A stretch of DNA of 64,000 bases from Streptomyces sp. KL109B (GCF_030766935.1 NZ_JASERL010000002.1:372001-436000); one strand, 5' to 3'. Numbered from the stretch's first letter, positions 51,667 through 60,872 are shown. Notes: a model not told the origin generated them from the sequence alone. Numbers and translations are program-made.

Positions 51667-52397
51667 GGCACGTACTGGAGGCCGAGGACATCGGCGTGCG
51701 CTTCGGCGGCATCCGGGCCCTCGACGGGGTCGGGCTGCGGCTCGCGGCCGGCGAGGTGTGCGGGCTCATCGGGCCGAACGGCGCGGGCAAGACGACGTTC
51801 TTCGACGTCGTCTCCGGCATCCGCAGGCCGGACGCGGGCCGGGTGCTGCTCGACGGCGCGGACATCACCCGGCGCTCCCCGGTGTGGCGGGCGCGGCACA
51901 GGATGCGTCGCACGTTCCAGCGGCAGCAGCTGTTCGGGCAGCTCACCGTCGCCGACAACCTGCTGGTCGCGCAGGAGTGGCGGCGCGGCGGGGCCGACCA
52001 GGACCGGTCGGCGAAGCTCCTCGCCGACTGCGGTCTCGACGCGCTCTCCGACACGTACGCGGGGACGCTGCCGGTCGGCCGGGCCCGGATGCTGGAGCTG
52101 GCGCGGGCCGCAGCCGACCGGCCGCGCGTGCTGCTGCTCGACGAGCCCGCGTCCGGCATGACGGCCGACGAGCGCGAACTGCTGGCGGCGACGGTGCGGC
52201 GGCTCGCCGACGACGGCTGCGCGGTGCTGCTCGTCGAGCACAACGTGGCCTTCGTGATGGAGCTGTGCTCGCGGGTCGTGGTGCTGGATCTGGGCTCGGT
52301 GCTCGCCGAGGGGACTCCTGAGGTGATCCGGGCGGATGCGCGGGTACGCGAGGCGTACCTGGGGTCACACACCCCGGCGCAAAGTTCACATACCTGA
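51663..52397 (+). CDS. LivG-like ABC transporter ATP-binding protein with degenerate signature motif
   Basis: A 244-residue ATPase. Walker A is intact (GPNGAGKTT, about 38-46), as are Walker B (LLLDEPASGM, 157-166) and the switch histidine (H193 in VEHN). The signature is LPVGR (136-140) where LivG proteins normally have LSYGQ or LSGGQ, so the composite site formed with the fused LivF Walker A may be inactive. The ATG overlaps the fusion gene's stop (ATGA). It completes the transporter. Confidence 0.88.
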   Translation: MRHVLEAEDIGVRFGGIRALDGVGLRLAAGEVCGLIGPNGAGKTTFFDVVSGIRRPDAGRVLLDGADITRRSPVWRARHRMRRTFQRQQLFGQLTVADNLLVAQEWRRGGADQDRSAKLLADCGLDALSDTYAGTLPVGRARMLELARAAADRPRVLLLDEPASGMTADERELLAATVRRLADDGCAVLLVEHNVAFVMELCSRVVVLDLGSVLAEGTPEVIRADARVREAYLGSHTPAQSSHT

Positions 52398-52517
52398 CTG
52401 TCATGCTGGTGTCACCCACAGGAATGCACGTACGCCCGTGATCGTTGACCATGGGAGCAACGGCATACCGAATGTGCAGTGCCACCCAATCACCGGACGA
52501 AAAAGGATCGACACCTC

Positions 52518-53351
52518 GTGAGCAAGGTTCCCCCGATCATCCTGAACAACGGCGTCGAGATGCCCCAGCTCGGCTTCGGCGTGTGGCAGGTGCCGGACGA
52601 CGAGGCGGAGACGGCCGTCGCGACGGCGCTTCAGGCCGGGTACCGCAGCATCGACACCGCCGCGATCTACGGCAACGAGGAGGGCACCGGCAAGGCCATC
52701 GCCGCGTCCGGTGTGCCCCGCGACGAGCTGTTCGTCACGACGAAGCTGTGGAACGCCGACCAGGGCTACGACTCCACGCTGCGCGCCTTCGACGCCTCGC
52801 TGGAGAAGCTGGGTCTCGACCACGTCGACCTGTACCTGATCCACTGGCCGCTGCCGTCCAAGGGCCTGGCCGTGGACACGTACAAGGCCTTCGAGAAGAT
52901 CCAGGCGGACGGGCGCGCCAAGTCCATCGGCGTCTCGAACTTCCTGCCCGAGCACCTCGACCGGCTGACCGCCGAGACCTCCGTGATCCCGGCCGTCAAC
53001 CAGATCGAGCTGCACCCGCACCTCCAGCAGCGCGCCTCCCGCGAGAAGCACGCGGAGCTGGGCATCGCGACCGAGGCCTGGTCGCCGCTCGGCCAGGGCA
53101 AGGGCCTCCTGGAGGTCCCGGCCATCGTCGCGATCGCGCAGAAGCACGGCCGCACCCCGGCGCAGGTCGTGCTGCGCTGGCACGTCCAGCTGGGCAATGT
53201 GGTGATCCCGAAGTCCGTGACGCCGTCGCGGATCAAGGAGAACATCGACGTGTTCGGCTTCGAGCTCGACACCGAGGACCTCGGCGCGATCTCCGCGCTC
53301 AACGAGGACCGGCGCCTGGGCCCGGACCCGGCGACGTTCGACGTGGCGTAA
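52518..53351 (+). CDS. Aldo/keto reductase
   Basis: A 277-residue NADPH-dependent reductase of the AKR5-like group (2,5-diketo-gluconate reductase type). The catalytic tetrad is complete: D46 and Y51 (SIDTAAIYGNE), K76 (VTTKLW) and H109 (LIHWP). NADPH-binding IPKSVTPSRIKEN is near the C-terminus. The GTG at 52518 follows AAAAGGA about 10 nt upstream. A possible -35 TTGACC lies at 52445-52450 but no convincing -10 was found. The gene is monocistronic and closed by a strong terminator. Confidence 0.9.
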   Translation: MSKVPPIILNNGVEMPQLGFGVWQVPDDEAETAVATALQAGYRSIDTAAIYGNEEGTGKAIAASGVPRDELFVTTKLWNADQGYDSTLRAFDASLEKLGLDHVDLYLIHWPLPSKGLAVDTYKAFEKIQADGRAKSIGVSNFLPEHLDRLTAETSVIPAVNQIELHPHLQQRASREKHAELGIATEAWSPLGQGKGLLEVPAIVAIAQKHGRTPAQVVLRWHVQLGNVVIPKSVTPSRIKENIDVFGFELDTEDLGAISALNEDRRLGPDPATFDVA

Positions 53352-53369
53352 CGCGTACGCATACGTGAA

Positions 53370-53395
53370 GGGGGCCCCGGTCGGGGCCCCCTTTT
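53370..53395. terminator. Rho-independent terminator with T-run
   Basis: GGGGGCCCC and GGGGCCCCC form a 9-bp stem, extended by AA/TT, around a GGTC loop and followed by TTTT. It lies 18 nt after the aldo/keto reductase stop and between convergent genes, and the flanking AA means it can also work leftward. Confidence 0.9.
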
Positions 53396-53412
53396 CGCGT
53401 GCCCGGACGGGC

Positions 53413-54348
53413 TCAGGCCTCCTTGACCGCCAGGTGCACGGTGTGCGCGGTCAGCAGGAACACGTCGTCGCGGCGGTACAGGCTCTGCGGGTCGTCGGGG
53501 TCCATCAGGCGCCCGATCGTCGCCATGTCCTCCGGCGACAGGGCCTCGGCGAAGACCTCCAGGCGGCGCTTCCACAGGTCGACGACCGTCTCGCGGGCCT
53601 CGCCGGTGAGCGGGGCGGGCAGGTCGAGCAGGAAGCTGCGGCTGGTGGCACCCGACAGGCCGGCGTCCGTCAGGAGCTCCGCCCAGTTCTCGGTGTCCTG
53701 CTTGGCACCCGGCAGGTTCGCGCGCATGTCGCCGAACCACTCCTCCTCGATGGCGTCCGCCCGCGCCTGGAGTCCTGGCTTGCCGAGGCCGAAGTCGCGC
53801 GGCAGGCAGCGCTGCGGAAGGCCGCCCTCGACGAGCGCGAGGGTGCCGCCGGGCGCGAGCCGCCCCGCGAGCGCGGCGACCGCGGCGCGCTGGTCGCCCA
53901 CATGGTGCAGGGAGCGGGCCGCCCAGATGAGGTCGGCGTGCGGCAACTCGTCGATGGCGTCGGGGAGTTCGACGCGCAGCGTGCCGGTGCGCTCGGCGAG
54001 TCCGTGCTCCGCGAACCGCTCCGTGGCGCGCGCGAGGAGCTTCTCCTCCGGGTCGGCCGCGACGACACGTGCCTCGGGGAAGGCCTCGGCGAGGTGCAGG
54101 GACACGGCGCCGGGTCCCGCGCCCGCGTCGACGATCAGGCCGGTGCCGGCGGCGGGGCGGGTGTCGCGGAGCCAGGCGAGGGCCTGGGTGTAGAGGGGCT
54201 CGTACACGGAGGCGTTGCGTTCGAGCATGGGGATCATGTCGGCCCAGTCGATGTCGGTGTGGTCGTGCCCACCGTGCTGACCGTGCCCGCCGCCGTGCTG
54301 CCCCTGCTGACCGTGCTGTTGTCCGTGCTGGTGGTGACCGTGCGCCAT
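53413..54348 (-). CDS. Class I SAM-dependent methyltransferase with a histidine-rich N-terminus
   Basis: A 311-residue protein. Residues 2-30 contain nine or more histidines among Gly and Gln, a likely Ni, Zn or Cu binding tail. The Rossmann methyltransferase core (about 65-180) has VDAGAGPGAVSLHLA (SAM motif I), VVAADPEEKLL (motif II) and LPHADLIWAARSLHHV. The C-terminal part resembles uncharacterised actinobacterial methyltransferases. A large perfect dyad lies 22-70 nt before the start. The methyl acceptor is unknown; metal-linked regulation or delivery is a guess from the tail. Confidence 0.83.
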   Translation of the reverse strand: MAHGHHQHGQQHGQQGQHGGGHGQHGGHDHTDIDWADMIPMLERNASVYEPLYTQALAWLRDTRPAAGTGLIVDAGAGPGAVSLHLAEAFPEARVVAADPEEKLLARATERFAEHGLAERTGTLRVELPDAIDELPHADLIWAARSLHHVGDQRAAVAALAGRLAPGGTLALVEGGLPQRCLPRDFGLGKPGLQARADAIEEEWFGDMRANLPGAKQDTENWAELLTDAGLSGATSRSFLLDLPAPLTGEARETVVDLWKRRLEVFAEALSPEDMATIGRLMDPDDPQSLYRRDDVFLLTAHTVHLAVKEA

Positions 54349-54369
54349 GTCGGTGTCGCCGCCCTTCGT

Positions 54370-54418
54370 GCCCGTATGTCGTCCGTCGACCCTCAGAGTG
54401 CGCGGACGACATACGGGC
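54370..54418. promoter_or_regulatory. 16-bp perfect inverted repeat upstream of the His-rich methyltransferase
   Basis: GCCCGTATGTCGTCCG (54370-54385) and its exact complement (54403-54418) flank a 17-nt spacer. It lies between the GH6 stop and the methyltransferase start, both leftward. It could be a regulator site with two half-sites three helical turns apart, or a factor-independent terminator for the cellulase operon. A smaller dyad TTGCC-N5-GGCAA is at 54431-54445. Confidence 0.6.
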
Positions 54419-54466
54419 GGGCAAGCTACCTTGCCGGGTCGGCAAATTCCGACCGGGGCGGCAGGG

Positions 54467-56218
54467 CTACAGCGCCGGGTAGGCGTTCTTCATGAGCTCC
54501 TGGAACTGGGCGGAGAACCACTTCCCGGACAGCGGGGCGTTCGGCAGCGCCCCGGACATGTTGTTGTTGTTCCGCGGGTTGCCGGTGTACGTCGGGTCGC
54601 ACATGCGGTCGAAGCCCTTGCCCTCGTCGTTGTCGATGGCGGTGCTCGACCCGTCCGACTCGCCCGGCGGCTTCATCCACACGTAGGCGTCGATCCCGGT
54701 CGCCGGGTTGGCCTGCGGCCGCTCACCGAGGCCCGCCCCGGACTGGTTGCACCAGTTGCCGAGGTGGATGCGGCGGTCGTAGCGGCCGCCGTCCACGTAC
54801 GTGTCGACCGTGGTCTTGGCGCCGGGACCGGTCGGCCGCGCCGCGCCGCCCCAGCCGTTGCGGGAGGTGTCGATCAGCATGCCGAGGTTCTGGTCGAAGC
54901 CGAGCGAGACCAGCTTGGTCCGCATGGCCTGCGCGTACGACAGCTCGTCGGTGTAGCGGTTCCAGTCGACCCACTTGGACTGGCGCACGGAGGTCCCGTT
55001 GACCGAGTCCTCGATCTTGAAGTTGTCCTCCTTCAGGGCGCTGTAGTTGGCGGTGTTCACGATGAAGCCGGTGACGTCGGAGAGCTTGGCGCCGTTGCTG
55101 GACGCGGTGGACTTGAAGAGTTCGGCGGAGGCGCCGAAGTTGTCGTCCCAGCCGAGCCAGCCGTGGTGGCCGGCGTCGATGTAGTTGTAGACGTTGGCGA
55201 TGTCACCGAGCTTGTCGAGGGCGTAGCCGACGCCCTTCTGGTAGTTGCCGTTCGCCTTCATGGTGTCGCAGTTGGGCGTGGCGGTCGGGCGTCCGGAGAC
55301 GTTGGTGACGAGGTTGGGCAGCGAGTCGATCTCGATCGTGGTGGCGATGCGCAGGCCCGCGTACTTGGGGTCGGCGAGGATCTTCGCGATCGGGTCGATG
55401 AACTGCGTCTTGTACTTGTCGATCTCCGTCGGGCCGAGCTCGCCGTTGGAGGCGAGGGCGGCGCAGTCACGGCCCGGCAGGTCGTAGATGACGAGCTGGA
55501 CGACCTCTTCGCCGCTGCCCTTCTGGGCGAGCGCCGCGTCGAGGTGGTCGCGCAGGCCCATGCCGTCGCCGACACCCTCGATGGCCGCGATCCGGTCGAG
55601 CCACACACCGGTGGGCTGGTTGGCGATCCGGCTGCCGCCGGTCTCCGCCTTGGCCTTCGCGGACCACTCCGGGTTCACGTACACCTTGGCGCCGGCGTAC
55701 GGGTTGTCGACGCGGGTGCCGGGGTCGGTCGGCGGGTCGGTCGGGTCCGTGGGCGGGTCGGTCGGGTCCGTGGAGCCCTCGTTGCAGGTGACGCCGTTCA
55801 GCTTGAACGTGGTGGGCGCGGCGTTGCTGCCGCTGTACGTGGCGTTGAAGCCGAAGGAGGTGGAGGCGCCGGTGCCGAGGCTGCCGTTGTACGAGAGGCT
55901 CTTGGCGGTGACGGCGGCCCCGGACTGGGTGATCGTGGCGTTCCAGCCGGAACTGACCTTCTGGTTGCCCGCGTAGGACCAGGTGACGTCCCAACTGTTC
56001 ACGGCAGCGCCGTTGTTGGTGACGGTGACGTTGGTGGTGAAGCCGCTGCCCCAGTCGTTCTGCACCTTGTAGTCGACGCTGCACGCGGGGGCGGCGGCAG
56101 CGGCGGGCAGGGCGACGGCGGCGCCGGCCAGACAGCCGGCCCCGGTGAGGGCGAGGGCGGCGAGCGCGGCGGTGCCGGCTCTGGATCTCGATCTGATGCG
56201 GCTACTGGTATTGCTCAT
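54467..56218 (-). CDS. Secreted GH6 cellulase (1,4-beta-cellobiohydrolase type) with N-terminal CBM2
   Basis: A 583-residue exported glycosidase. Signal peptide about 1-43; CBM2 cellulose-binding module about 45-146 (from CSVDYKV to VTCNEG, with conserved tryptophans); a Pro/Thr/Asp linker about 150-168; and the GH6 domain about 170-583. Catalytic aspartates are D251 in YDLPGRDCAA and D298 in IEIDSLPNLV. An extra loop sequence WGGAARPTGPG fits exo-acting enzymes. The ATG at 56218 follows AAAGGGA; a TTG at 56239 is less likely. It is 28 nt after the GH5 gene and cotranscribed. Confidence 0.92.
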   Translation of the reverse strand: MSNTSSRIRSRSRAGTAALAALALTGAGCLAGAAVALPAAAAAPACSVDYKVQNDWGSGFTTNVTVTNNGAAVNSWDVTWSYAGNQKVSSGWNATITQSGAAVTAKSLSYNGSLGTGASTSFGFNATYSGSNAAPTTFKLNGVTCNEGSTDPTDPPTDPTDPPTDPGTRVDNPYAGAKVYVNPEWSAKAKAETGGSRIANQPTGVWLDRIAAIEGVGDGMGLRDHLDAALAQKGSGEEVVQLVIYDLPGRDCAALASNGELGPTEIDKYKTQFIDPIAKILADPKYAGLRIATTIEIDSLPNLVTNVSGRPTATPNCDTMKANGNYQKGVGYALDKLGDIANVYNYIDAGHHGWLGWDDNFGASAELFKSTASSNGAKLSDVTGFIVNTANYSALKEDNFKIEDSVNGTSVRQSKWVDWNRYTDELSYAQAMRTKLVSLGFDQNLGMLIDTSRNGWGGAARPTGPGAKTTVDTYVDGGRYDRRIHLGNWCNQSGAGLGERPQANPATGIDAYVWMKPPGESDGSSTAIDNDEGKGFDRMCDPTYTGNPRNNNNMSGALPNAPLSGKWFSAQFQELMKNAYPAL

Positions 56219-56246
56219 GGTGTGCGGTGTCCCTTTCAACCGTTGT

Positions 56247-57728
56247 TCAACTGTTGAGTGATTTCAGGTGGTCACGGAGCCCGACCCCGAAGTTGGTCGG
56301 CGTGCCGTCGTAGTTGCTGATCAGGGAGGGACCGGAGGAGCAGTCCCAGGTGTTCCAGGTCCAGCCGAGGTAGGAGAGCTTGCGGTCGTCGAACCACTTC
56401 ATGACCCGGTCGATGAACGCGTGGGAGCAGGTGTTCTCCCCGATCTCCCCCGCCACCAGCGGCACCTGCTGGGCCACCGGCGCGAGCTGCTCGTCCCAGC
56501 AGGCCTCGCTGGAACAGGTGTTGAAGTTGTAGACGTGCCAGGCCGCGGCGACATTGCCCGCCGGGTCCGACGGCTTGTGGGCGAGCCACTGCCGCAGGTC
56601 GTTGGAGTACGCGAGGCCGCCCGCCAGGATCAGGTTCTGGGCACCCGCCGCGCGTACGGCGTCCACGAGGTCCTGCATGCCGGCGACCTCGTAGCCGATA
56701 CCGGGGCACGTACCGCCGTCCTTCCAGCAGGCCCAGGCCTCGGACAGGGTGGAGGTGGCGCGGTCCGGGTACGGCTCGTTGAACAGGTCGAGGACGACCT
56801 CCGGTTGACTCTTGAAGGTGCTGGCGACCGACGACCAGAAGCTGGGCGCGTACTTGGCGTCCGGCATCGGCTTCTGGCAGCTGGCGTGCACGTCGGAGCA
56901 GCCCGCCGAGTTCCCGGTGTACTGGCCGTACGACCAGTGCATCTCCAGGATCGGCGTCATGCCGTGTGCCTTGACGCGGTCGACCAACTGCTTGATGGCG
57001 GACTGGTAGTTGGCGCCTCCGTACTCGGGTTTGATGTTGTCGAGGCCGAGCCAGCACTCCTCGTTGAGCGGGATGCGGACGGCGTTGGACTTCCAGTCGG
57101 CGATCGCCTTGATCGCCGCGTCGTCGACGGGGCCGTCGAAGATTCCATAGCCCTGTACGCACATGAACTCGGCGCCGGAGCGGTTCACGCCGAGGATGCG
57201 CCGGGTGGCGCCGGCGGAGTCGACGAGCTTGTTTCCGGACACCTTCAGGGCGGGGGCGCCGGTGTCGGGCGGATCGGTGGGATCGGTCGGGTCGGTGGGG
57301 TCGGTCGGGTCCGTGTCCTCGTTGCAGGTGACGCCGTTCAGCTTGAACGCCGTGGGCACGGTGTTGGCGCCCGACCAGGAGCCGATGAACCCTGCGGACA
57401 CGGACGCGCCCGCGCCGAGCGCACCGTTCCAGGCCTCATTGTTCGCGGTCACGGTCTTTCCGGACTGGGACCACTTGGCGCTCCAGCCCTGGGTGACCTT
57501 CTGGCCGTCGGCGAAGTCGAAGGACAGGCTCCAACTGTCCTTCGCCGCGCCGTTGTTGGTGACCTTGACGGCGCCCTGGAAGCCGCCGCTCCACTGCCCG
57601 GTCACGGAGTACTCGACCGTGCAGGCGGGCGTGGCGGCGGCCGCGGGCGCGGCGGCGGTCAGGGGGATCAGCGTGGCCGCCGAGACGGCGCACGCCACGA
57701 GTAACGCACTGTGCGGGGGGTGTCGCAT
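56247..57728 (-). CDS. Secreted GH5 endoglucanase with N-terminal CBM2
   Basis: A 493-residue exported endo-beta-1,4-glucanase. Signal peptide about 1-33; CBM2 about 35-136; a repetitive (Asp-Pro-Thr)n linker about 139-157; GH5 catalytic domain about 160-493. The acid/base is E318 in LDLFNEPYPD and the nucleophile E428 in LVAGEIGEN. AAGGA lies 8 nt before the ATG. An imperfect CebR site (57782-57795) lies just upstream, so expression is likely induced by cello-oligosaccharides. It is divergent from the GH48 gene and leads into GH6. Confidence 0.92.
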   Translation of the reverse strand: MRHPPHSALLVACAVSAATLIPLTAAAPAAAATPACTVEYSVTGQWSGGFQGAVKVTNNGAAKDSWSLSFDFADGQKVTQGWSAKWSQSGKTVTANNEAWNGALGAGASVSAGFIGSWSGANTVPTAFKLNGVTCNEDTDPTDPTDPTDPTDPPDTGAPALKVSGNKLVDSAGATRRILGVNRSGAEFMCVQGYGIFDGPVDDAAIKAIADWKSNAVRIPLNEECWLGLDNIKPEYGGANYQSAIKQLVDRVKAHGMTPILEMHWSYGQYTGNSAGCSDVHASCQKPMPDAKYAPSFWSSVASTFKSQPEVVLDLFNEPYPDRATSTLSEAWACWKDGGTCPGIGYEVAGMQDLVDAVRAAGAQNLILAGGLAYSNDLRQWLAHKPSDPAGNVAAAWHVYNFNTCSSEACWDEQLAPVAQQVPLVAGEIGENTCSHAFIDRVMKWFDDRKLSYLGWTWNTWDCSSGPSLISNYDGTPTNFGVGLRDHLKSLNS

Positions 57729-57781
57729 GAGCGAGTCCTTGCAGCTCGGGCACGCACGGCCGGGGCCGGCGCGTCGACTGA

Positions 57782-57795
57782 TGGAATCGCTCCCA
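57782..57795 (-). promoter_or_regulatory. Imperfect CebR-type operator upstream of the GH5 gene
   Basis: TGGAATCGCTCCCA matches the CebR consensus TGGGAGCGCTCCCA at 12 of 14 positions, with a complete right half. It lies 54 nt before the GH5 start, on the side facing the GH5-GH6 unit. Confidence 0.7.
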
Positions 57796-57861
57796 CTGGT
57801 TGCTGGTGGACTGTAGAGAAGGAACGGCCGTCAAGCAACAGAGGCGTTCCGAATTTCTACT

Positions 57862-57877
57862 GTCGAAATAATTCGAC
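57862..57877. promoter_or_regulatory. Inverted repeat GTCGAA-ATAA-TTCGAC in the cellulase divergent promoter region
   Basis: A perfect 6-bp dyad in an AT-rich patch midway between the divergent GH5 and GH48 genes. It does not resemble the CebR site, so it may bind a second regulator or form part of a promoter. Confidence 0.4.
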
Positions 57878-57917
57878 TCTTCAAGCCTCTTGACCCCCTT
57901 TCCCCCCAGCCTCATCT

Positions 57918-57931
57918 TGGGAGCGCTCCCA
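57918..57931 (+). promoter_or_regulatory. Perfect CebR operator at the GH48 promoter
   Basis: TGGGAGCGCTCCCA is the exact 14-bp palindrome bound by the LacI-family repressor CebR in streptomycetes, released by cello-oligosaccharides. A -35 TTGACC (57890-57895) and weak -10 CATCTT (57913-57918) 17 bp apart place the site over the likely start point of transcription. Confidence 0.9.
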
Positions 57932-57971
57932 CTGGTTCACAGGTTGTCCGTGCCACAAGGAGGAACCCCCC

Positions 57972-60872
57972 ATGCCCAAGAGACCGGCCCGGCGGTTGTG
58001 GACCGCTGTTGCGGCCGCCCTGGCACTACCGCTCGCCACCCTCGCCGCACTCCCAACGACCGCTCAGGCGGCCGGAGTTGAGTGCACTGTCGACTACAAG
58101 ACGAACGACTGGGGCTCCGGCTTCACGGCCGACCTGACGATCACCAACCGCGGCTCCGCGGCGATCGACGGCTGGACCCTGACCTACGCGTACGCCGGTG
58201 ACCAGAAACTGTCCAACGGCTGGAACGGCGTCTGGTCGCAGTCCGGAAAGAACATCACCGTGAAGGACGCCGGTTACAACGGAAAGATCGCGGCCGGCGC
58301 CGCGACGTCCACCGGCGCGCAATTCTCTTACAGTGGCTCGAATTCGGCGCCCACCAATTTCGCGATCAACGGCACTTCGTGCGTGGGCGCGCATCAGCCC
58401 CCGATCACGGTGCTCACCAGCCCGAAGGCGGGCGCGGTCTACTCGGCGGGCGACGCGGTCCCGCTGGCGGCGACCGCAGCCGCGGCCGACGGCGCGAGCG
58501 TCGACAAGGTCGAGTTCTACGACGACACGACGCTGCTCGGCACGGACACGACGGCGCCGTACTCCCTGAGCACGGACTCCCTCAAGGCGGGCGCCCACTC
58601 GTTGTACGCGAAGGCGACCGACAGCAAGGGCGCCACCGGCGAGTCGACGCCGGTCGGCATCACGGTCGCGGCGGGCGCCGCCGTCGTCGCGAGCCCGAGC
58701 CAACTCGGCGTCCAGCAGGGCAAGTCGGGCACGTTCGACGTGAAGCTGTCGACGCAGCCGAGCGCGAACGTCACCGTCTCCGTGGCCCGCACGAGCGGAA
58801 ACACGGGCCTGTCGATCTCGTCCGGCGCGAGCCTGACCTTCACCCCGTCGAACTGGAACACGGCGCAGAAGGTGACGGTGGCCGCCGACTCCTCCGGCAC
58901 CGGCGCCGCCACGTTCACGGCCTCCGCGGCCGGACACACCAAGGCCGAGGTCACGGTCACACAGCTGGCCGCGTCCAAGGAGTACGACGCCCGCTTCCTC
59001 GACCTCTACGGCAAGATCACCAACCCGGCGAACGGCTACTTCTCGCCGGAGGGCATCCCGTACCACTCGGTCGAGACACTGATCGTCGAGGCCCCCGACC
59101 ACGGCCACGAGACGACGTCGGAGGCGTACTCGTACCTGCTGTGGCTTCAGGCCATGTACGGGAAGGTGAGCGGCGACTGGTCCAAGTTCAACGGCGCGTG
59201 GGAGATCATGGAGAAGTACATGATCCCGACGCACGCGGACCAGCCCACGAACTCCGCGTACAACGCGTCGAAGCCGGCCACGTACGCCCCCGAGCACGAC
59301 CTGCCGTCCCAGTACCCGGCCAAGCTCGACTCGACGGTCTCCGTCGGCTCCGACCCGATCGCGGGCGAGCTGAAGTCCGCGTACGGCACGGACGACATCT
59401 ACGGCATGCACTGGCTCCAGGACGTCGACAACGTCTACGGCTACGGCAACGAGCCGGGCAAGTGCGAGGCCGGCCCGACGGCGACGGGCCCGTCCTACAT
59501 CAACACGTTCCAGCGCGGCGCGCAGGAGTCGGTGTGGGAGACGGTGCCGCAGCCGACCTGCGACGCCTTCAAGTACGGCGGAAAGAACGGGTACTTGGAC
59601 CTGTTCACGGGTGACTCGTCCTACGCCAAGCAGTGGAAGTTCACCAACGCGCCGGACGCCGACGCGCGGGCCGTGCAGGCCGCGTACTGGGCGGACGTGT
59701 GGGCCAAGGAACAGGGCAAGGGCTCGCAGGTGTCGGCGACGGTCGGCAAGGCCGCGAAGATGGGCGACTATCTGCGGTACTCGATGTACGACAAGTACTT
59801 CAAGAAAATCGGCAACTGCACCTCGACGAGCTGCCCCGCCGGTTCCGGCAAGGACTCCTCGCACTACCTGATGTCCTGGTACTACGCGTGGGGCGGCGCC
59901 GCCGACACCTCGGCGGGCTGGGCCTGGCGCATCGGTTCGAGCCACACGCACGGCGGCTACCAGAACCCGCTCGCCGCGTACGCGCTCTCCTCGTACGCCG
60001 ACCTGAAGCCCAAGTCGGCTACAGGACAAGCGGATTGGGCCAAGTCGCTGGACCGGCAGCTGGAGTTCTACCGCTGGCTGCAGTCCGACGAAGGCGCCAT
60101 CGCGGGCGGCGCGACGAACAGCTGGGGCGGCAGCTACGGCACCCCACCGTCCGGCACACCCACCTTCTACGGCATGGCGTACGACGAGAAGCCGGTCTAC
60201 CACGACCCGCCGTCCAACCAGTGGTTCGGCTTCCAGGCGTGGTCGATGGAGCGCGTCGCCGAGTACTACCAGCAGACGGGTGACGCCGACGCCAAGGCGG
60301 TCCTGGACAAGTGGGTCGACTGGGCCCTGTCCAAGACGACCGTCAACCCCGACGGCACGTTCCGGATCCCCTCCACCCTCCAGTGGTCGGGCAAGCCGGA
60401 CACCTGGAACGCCTCAAGTCCCGGCGCCAACACGGGACTTCACGTCACGGTCGCCGACTACACGAACGACGTGGGTGTGGCAGCGGCGTACGCCAAGACC
60501 CTGACGTACTACGCCGACAAGTCCGGCGACGCGCAGGCCAAGTCGACGGCGAAGGCGCTCCTCGACGGCATGTGGAAGAACAACCAGGACGCGCTGGGCA
60601 TCGCGGTGCCCGAGACCCGCGCCGACTACAGCCGCTTCAAGGACTCGGTGTACGTGCCGAGCGGCTGGACCGGCACCATGCCGAACGGCGACAAGATCGA
60701 CTCCTCGTCCACCTTCACCTCGCTCCGCTCCTTCTACAAGAACGACCCCAACTGGTCGAAGATCGAGGCCTATTTGGCGGGCGGCGCGGCGCCCACCTTC
60801 ACGTACCACCGGTTCTGGGCCCAGGCGGACATCGCGCTCGCCATGGGTTCGTACGCGGAGCTGCTCGAATAA
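57972..60872 (+). CDS. Secreted GH48 reducing-end cellobiohydrolase with CBM2 and two Ig-like domains
   Basis: A 966-residue processive cellulase. Signal peptide about 1-33; CBM2 about 36-138; an Ig-like module about 142-236 ([15 protein letters not shown]); a second beta-sandwich module about 240-328; and the GH48 domain about 333-966. The general acid is probably E384 in [10 protein letters not shown], and the base region is [10 protein letters not shown] (D484, D486). AAGGAGGAA precedes the ATG. A perfect CebR operator controls it. It is followed after 114 nt and a hairpin by the GH74 gene. Confidence 0.93.
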   Translation: MPKRPARRLWTAVAAALALPLATLAALPTTAQAAGVECTVDYKTNDWGSGFTADLTITNRGSAAIDGWTLTYAYAGDQKLSNGWNGVWSQSGKNITVKDAGYNGKIAAGAATSTGAQFSYSGSNSAPTNFAINGTSCVGAHQPPITVLTSPKAGAVYSAGDAVPLAATAAAADGASVDKVEFYDDTTLLGTDTTAPYSLSTDSLKAGAHSLYAKATDSKGATGESTPVGITVAAGAAVVASPSQLGVQQGKSGTFDVKLSTQPSANVTVSVARTSGNTGLSISSGASLTFTPSNWNTAQKVTVAADSSGTGAATFTASAAGHTKAEVTVTQLAASKEYDARFLDLYGKITNPANGYFSPEGIPYHSVETLIVEAPDHGHETTSEAYSYLLWLQAMYGKVSGDWSKFNGAWEIMEKYMIPTHADQPTNSAYNASKPATYAPEHDLPSQYPAKLDSTVSVGSDPIAGELKSAYGTDDIYGMHWLQDVDNVYGYGNEPGKCEAGPTATGPSYINTFQRGAQESVWETVPQPTCDAFKYGGKNGYLDLFTGDSSYAKQWKFTNAPDADARAVQAAYWADVWAKEQGKGSQVSATVGKAAKMGDYLRYSMYDKYFKKIGNCTSTSCPAGSGKDSSHYLMSWYYAWGGAADTSAGWAWRIGSSHTHGGYQNPLAAYALSSYADLKPKSATGQADWAKSLDRQLEFYRWLQSDEGAIAGGATNSWGGSYGTPPSGTPTFYGMAYDEKPVYHDPPSNQWFGFQAWSMERVAEYYQQTGDADAKAVLDKWVDWALSKTTVNPDGTFRIPSTLQWSGKPDTWNASSPGANTGLHVTVADYTNDVGVAAAYAKTLTYYADKSGDAQAKSTAKALLDGMWKNNQDALGIAVPETRADYSRFKDSVYVPSGWTGTMPNGDKIDSSSTFTSLRSFYKNDPNWSKIEAYLAGGAAPTFTYHRFWAQADIALAMGSYAELLE

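Noticed and set aside
52445-52473. TTGACC as a -35 box for the aldo/keto reductase
   Set aside because: No -10 hexamer of the right type lies at 16-19 bp, so it was not listed as a promoter.
53159-54445. Long open frames on both strands opposite the aldo/keto reductase end and the methyltransferase
   Set aside because: They cross a strong terminator and run antisense to motif-bearing genes.
57239-57325. Repetitive GC-rich DNA in the GH5 gene, at first sight a tandem-repeat locus
   Set aside because: It encodes the ordinary Asp-Pro-Thr linker between CBM2 and the catalytic domain; a similar linker occurs in the GH6 gene.
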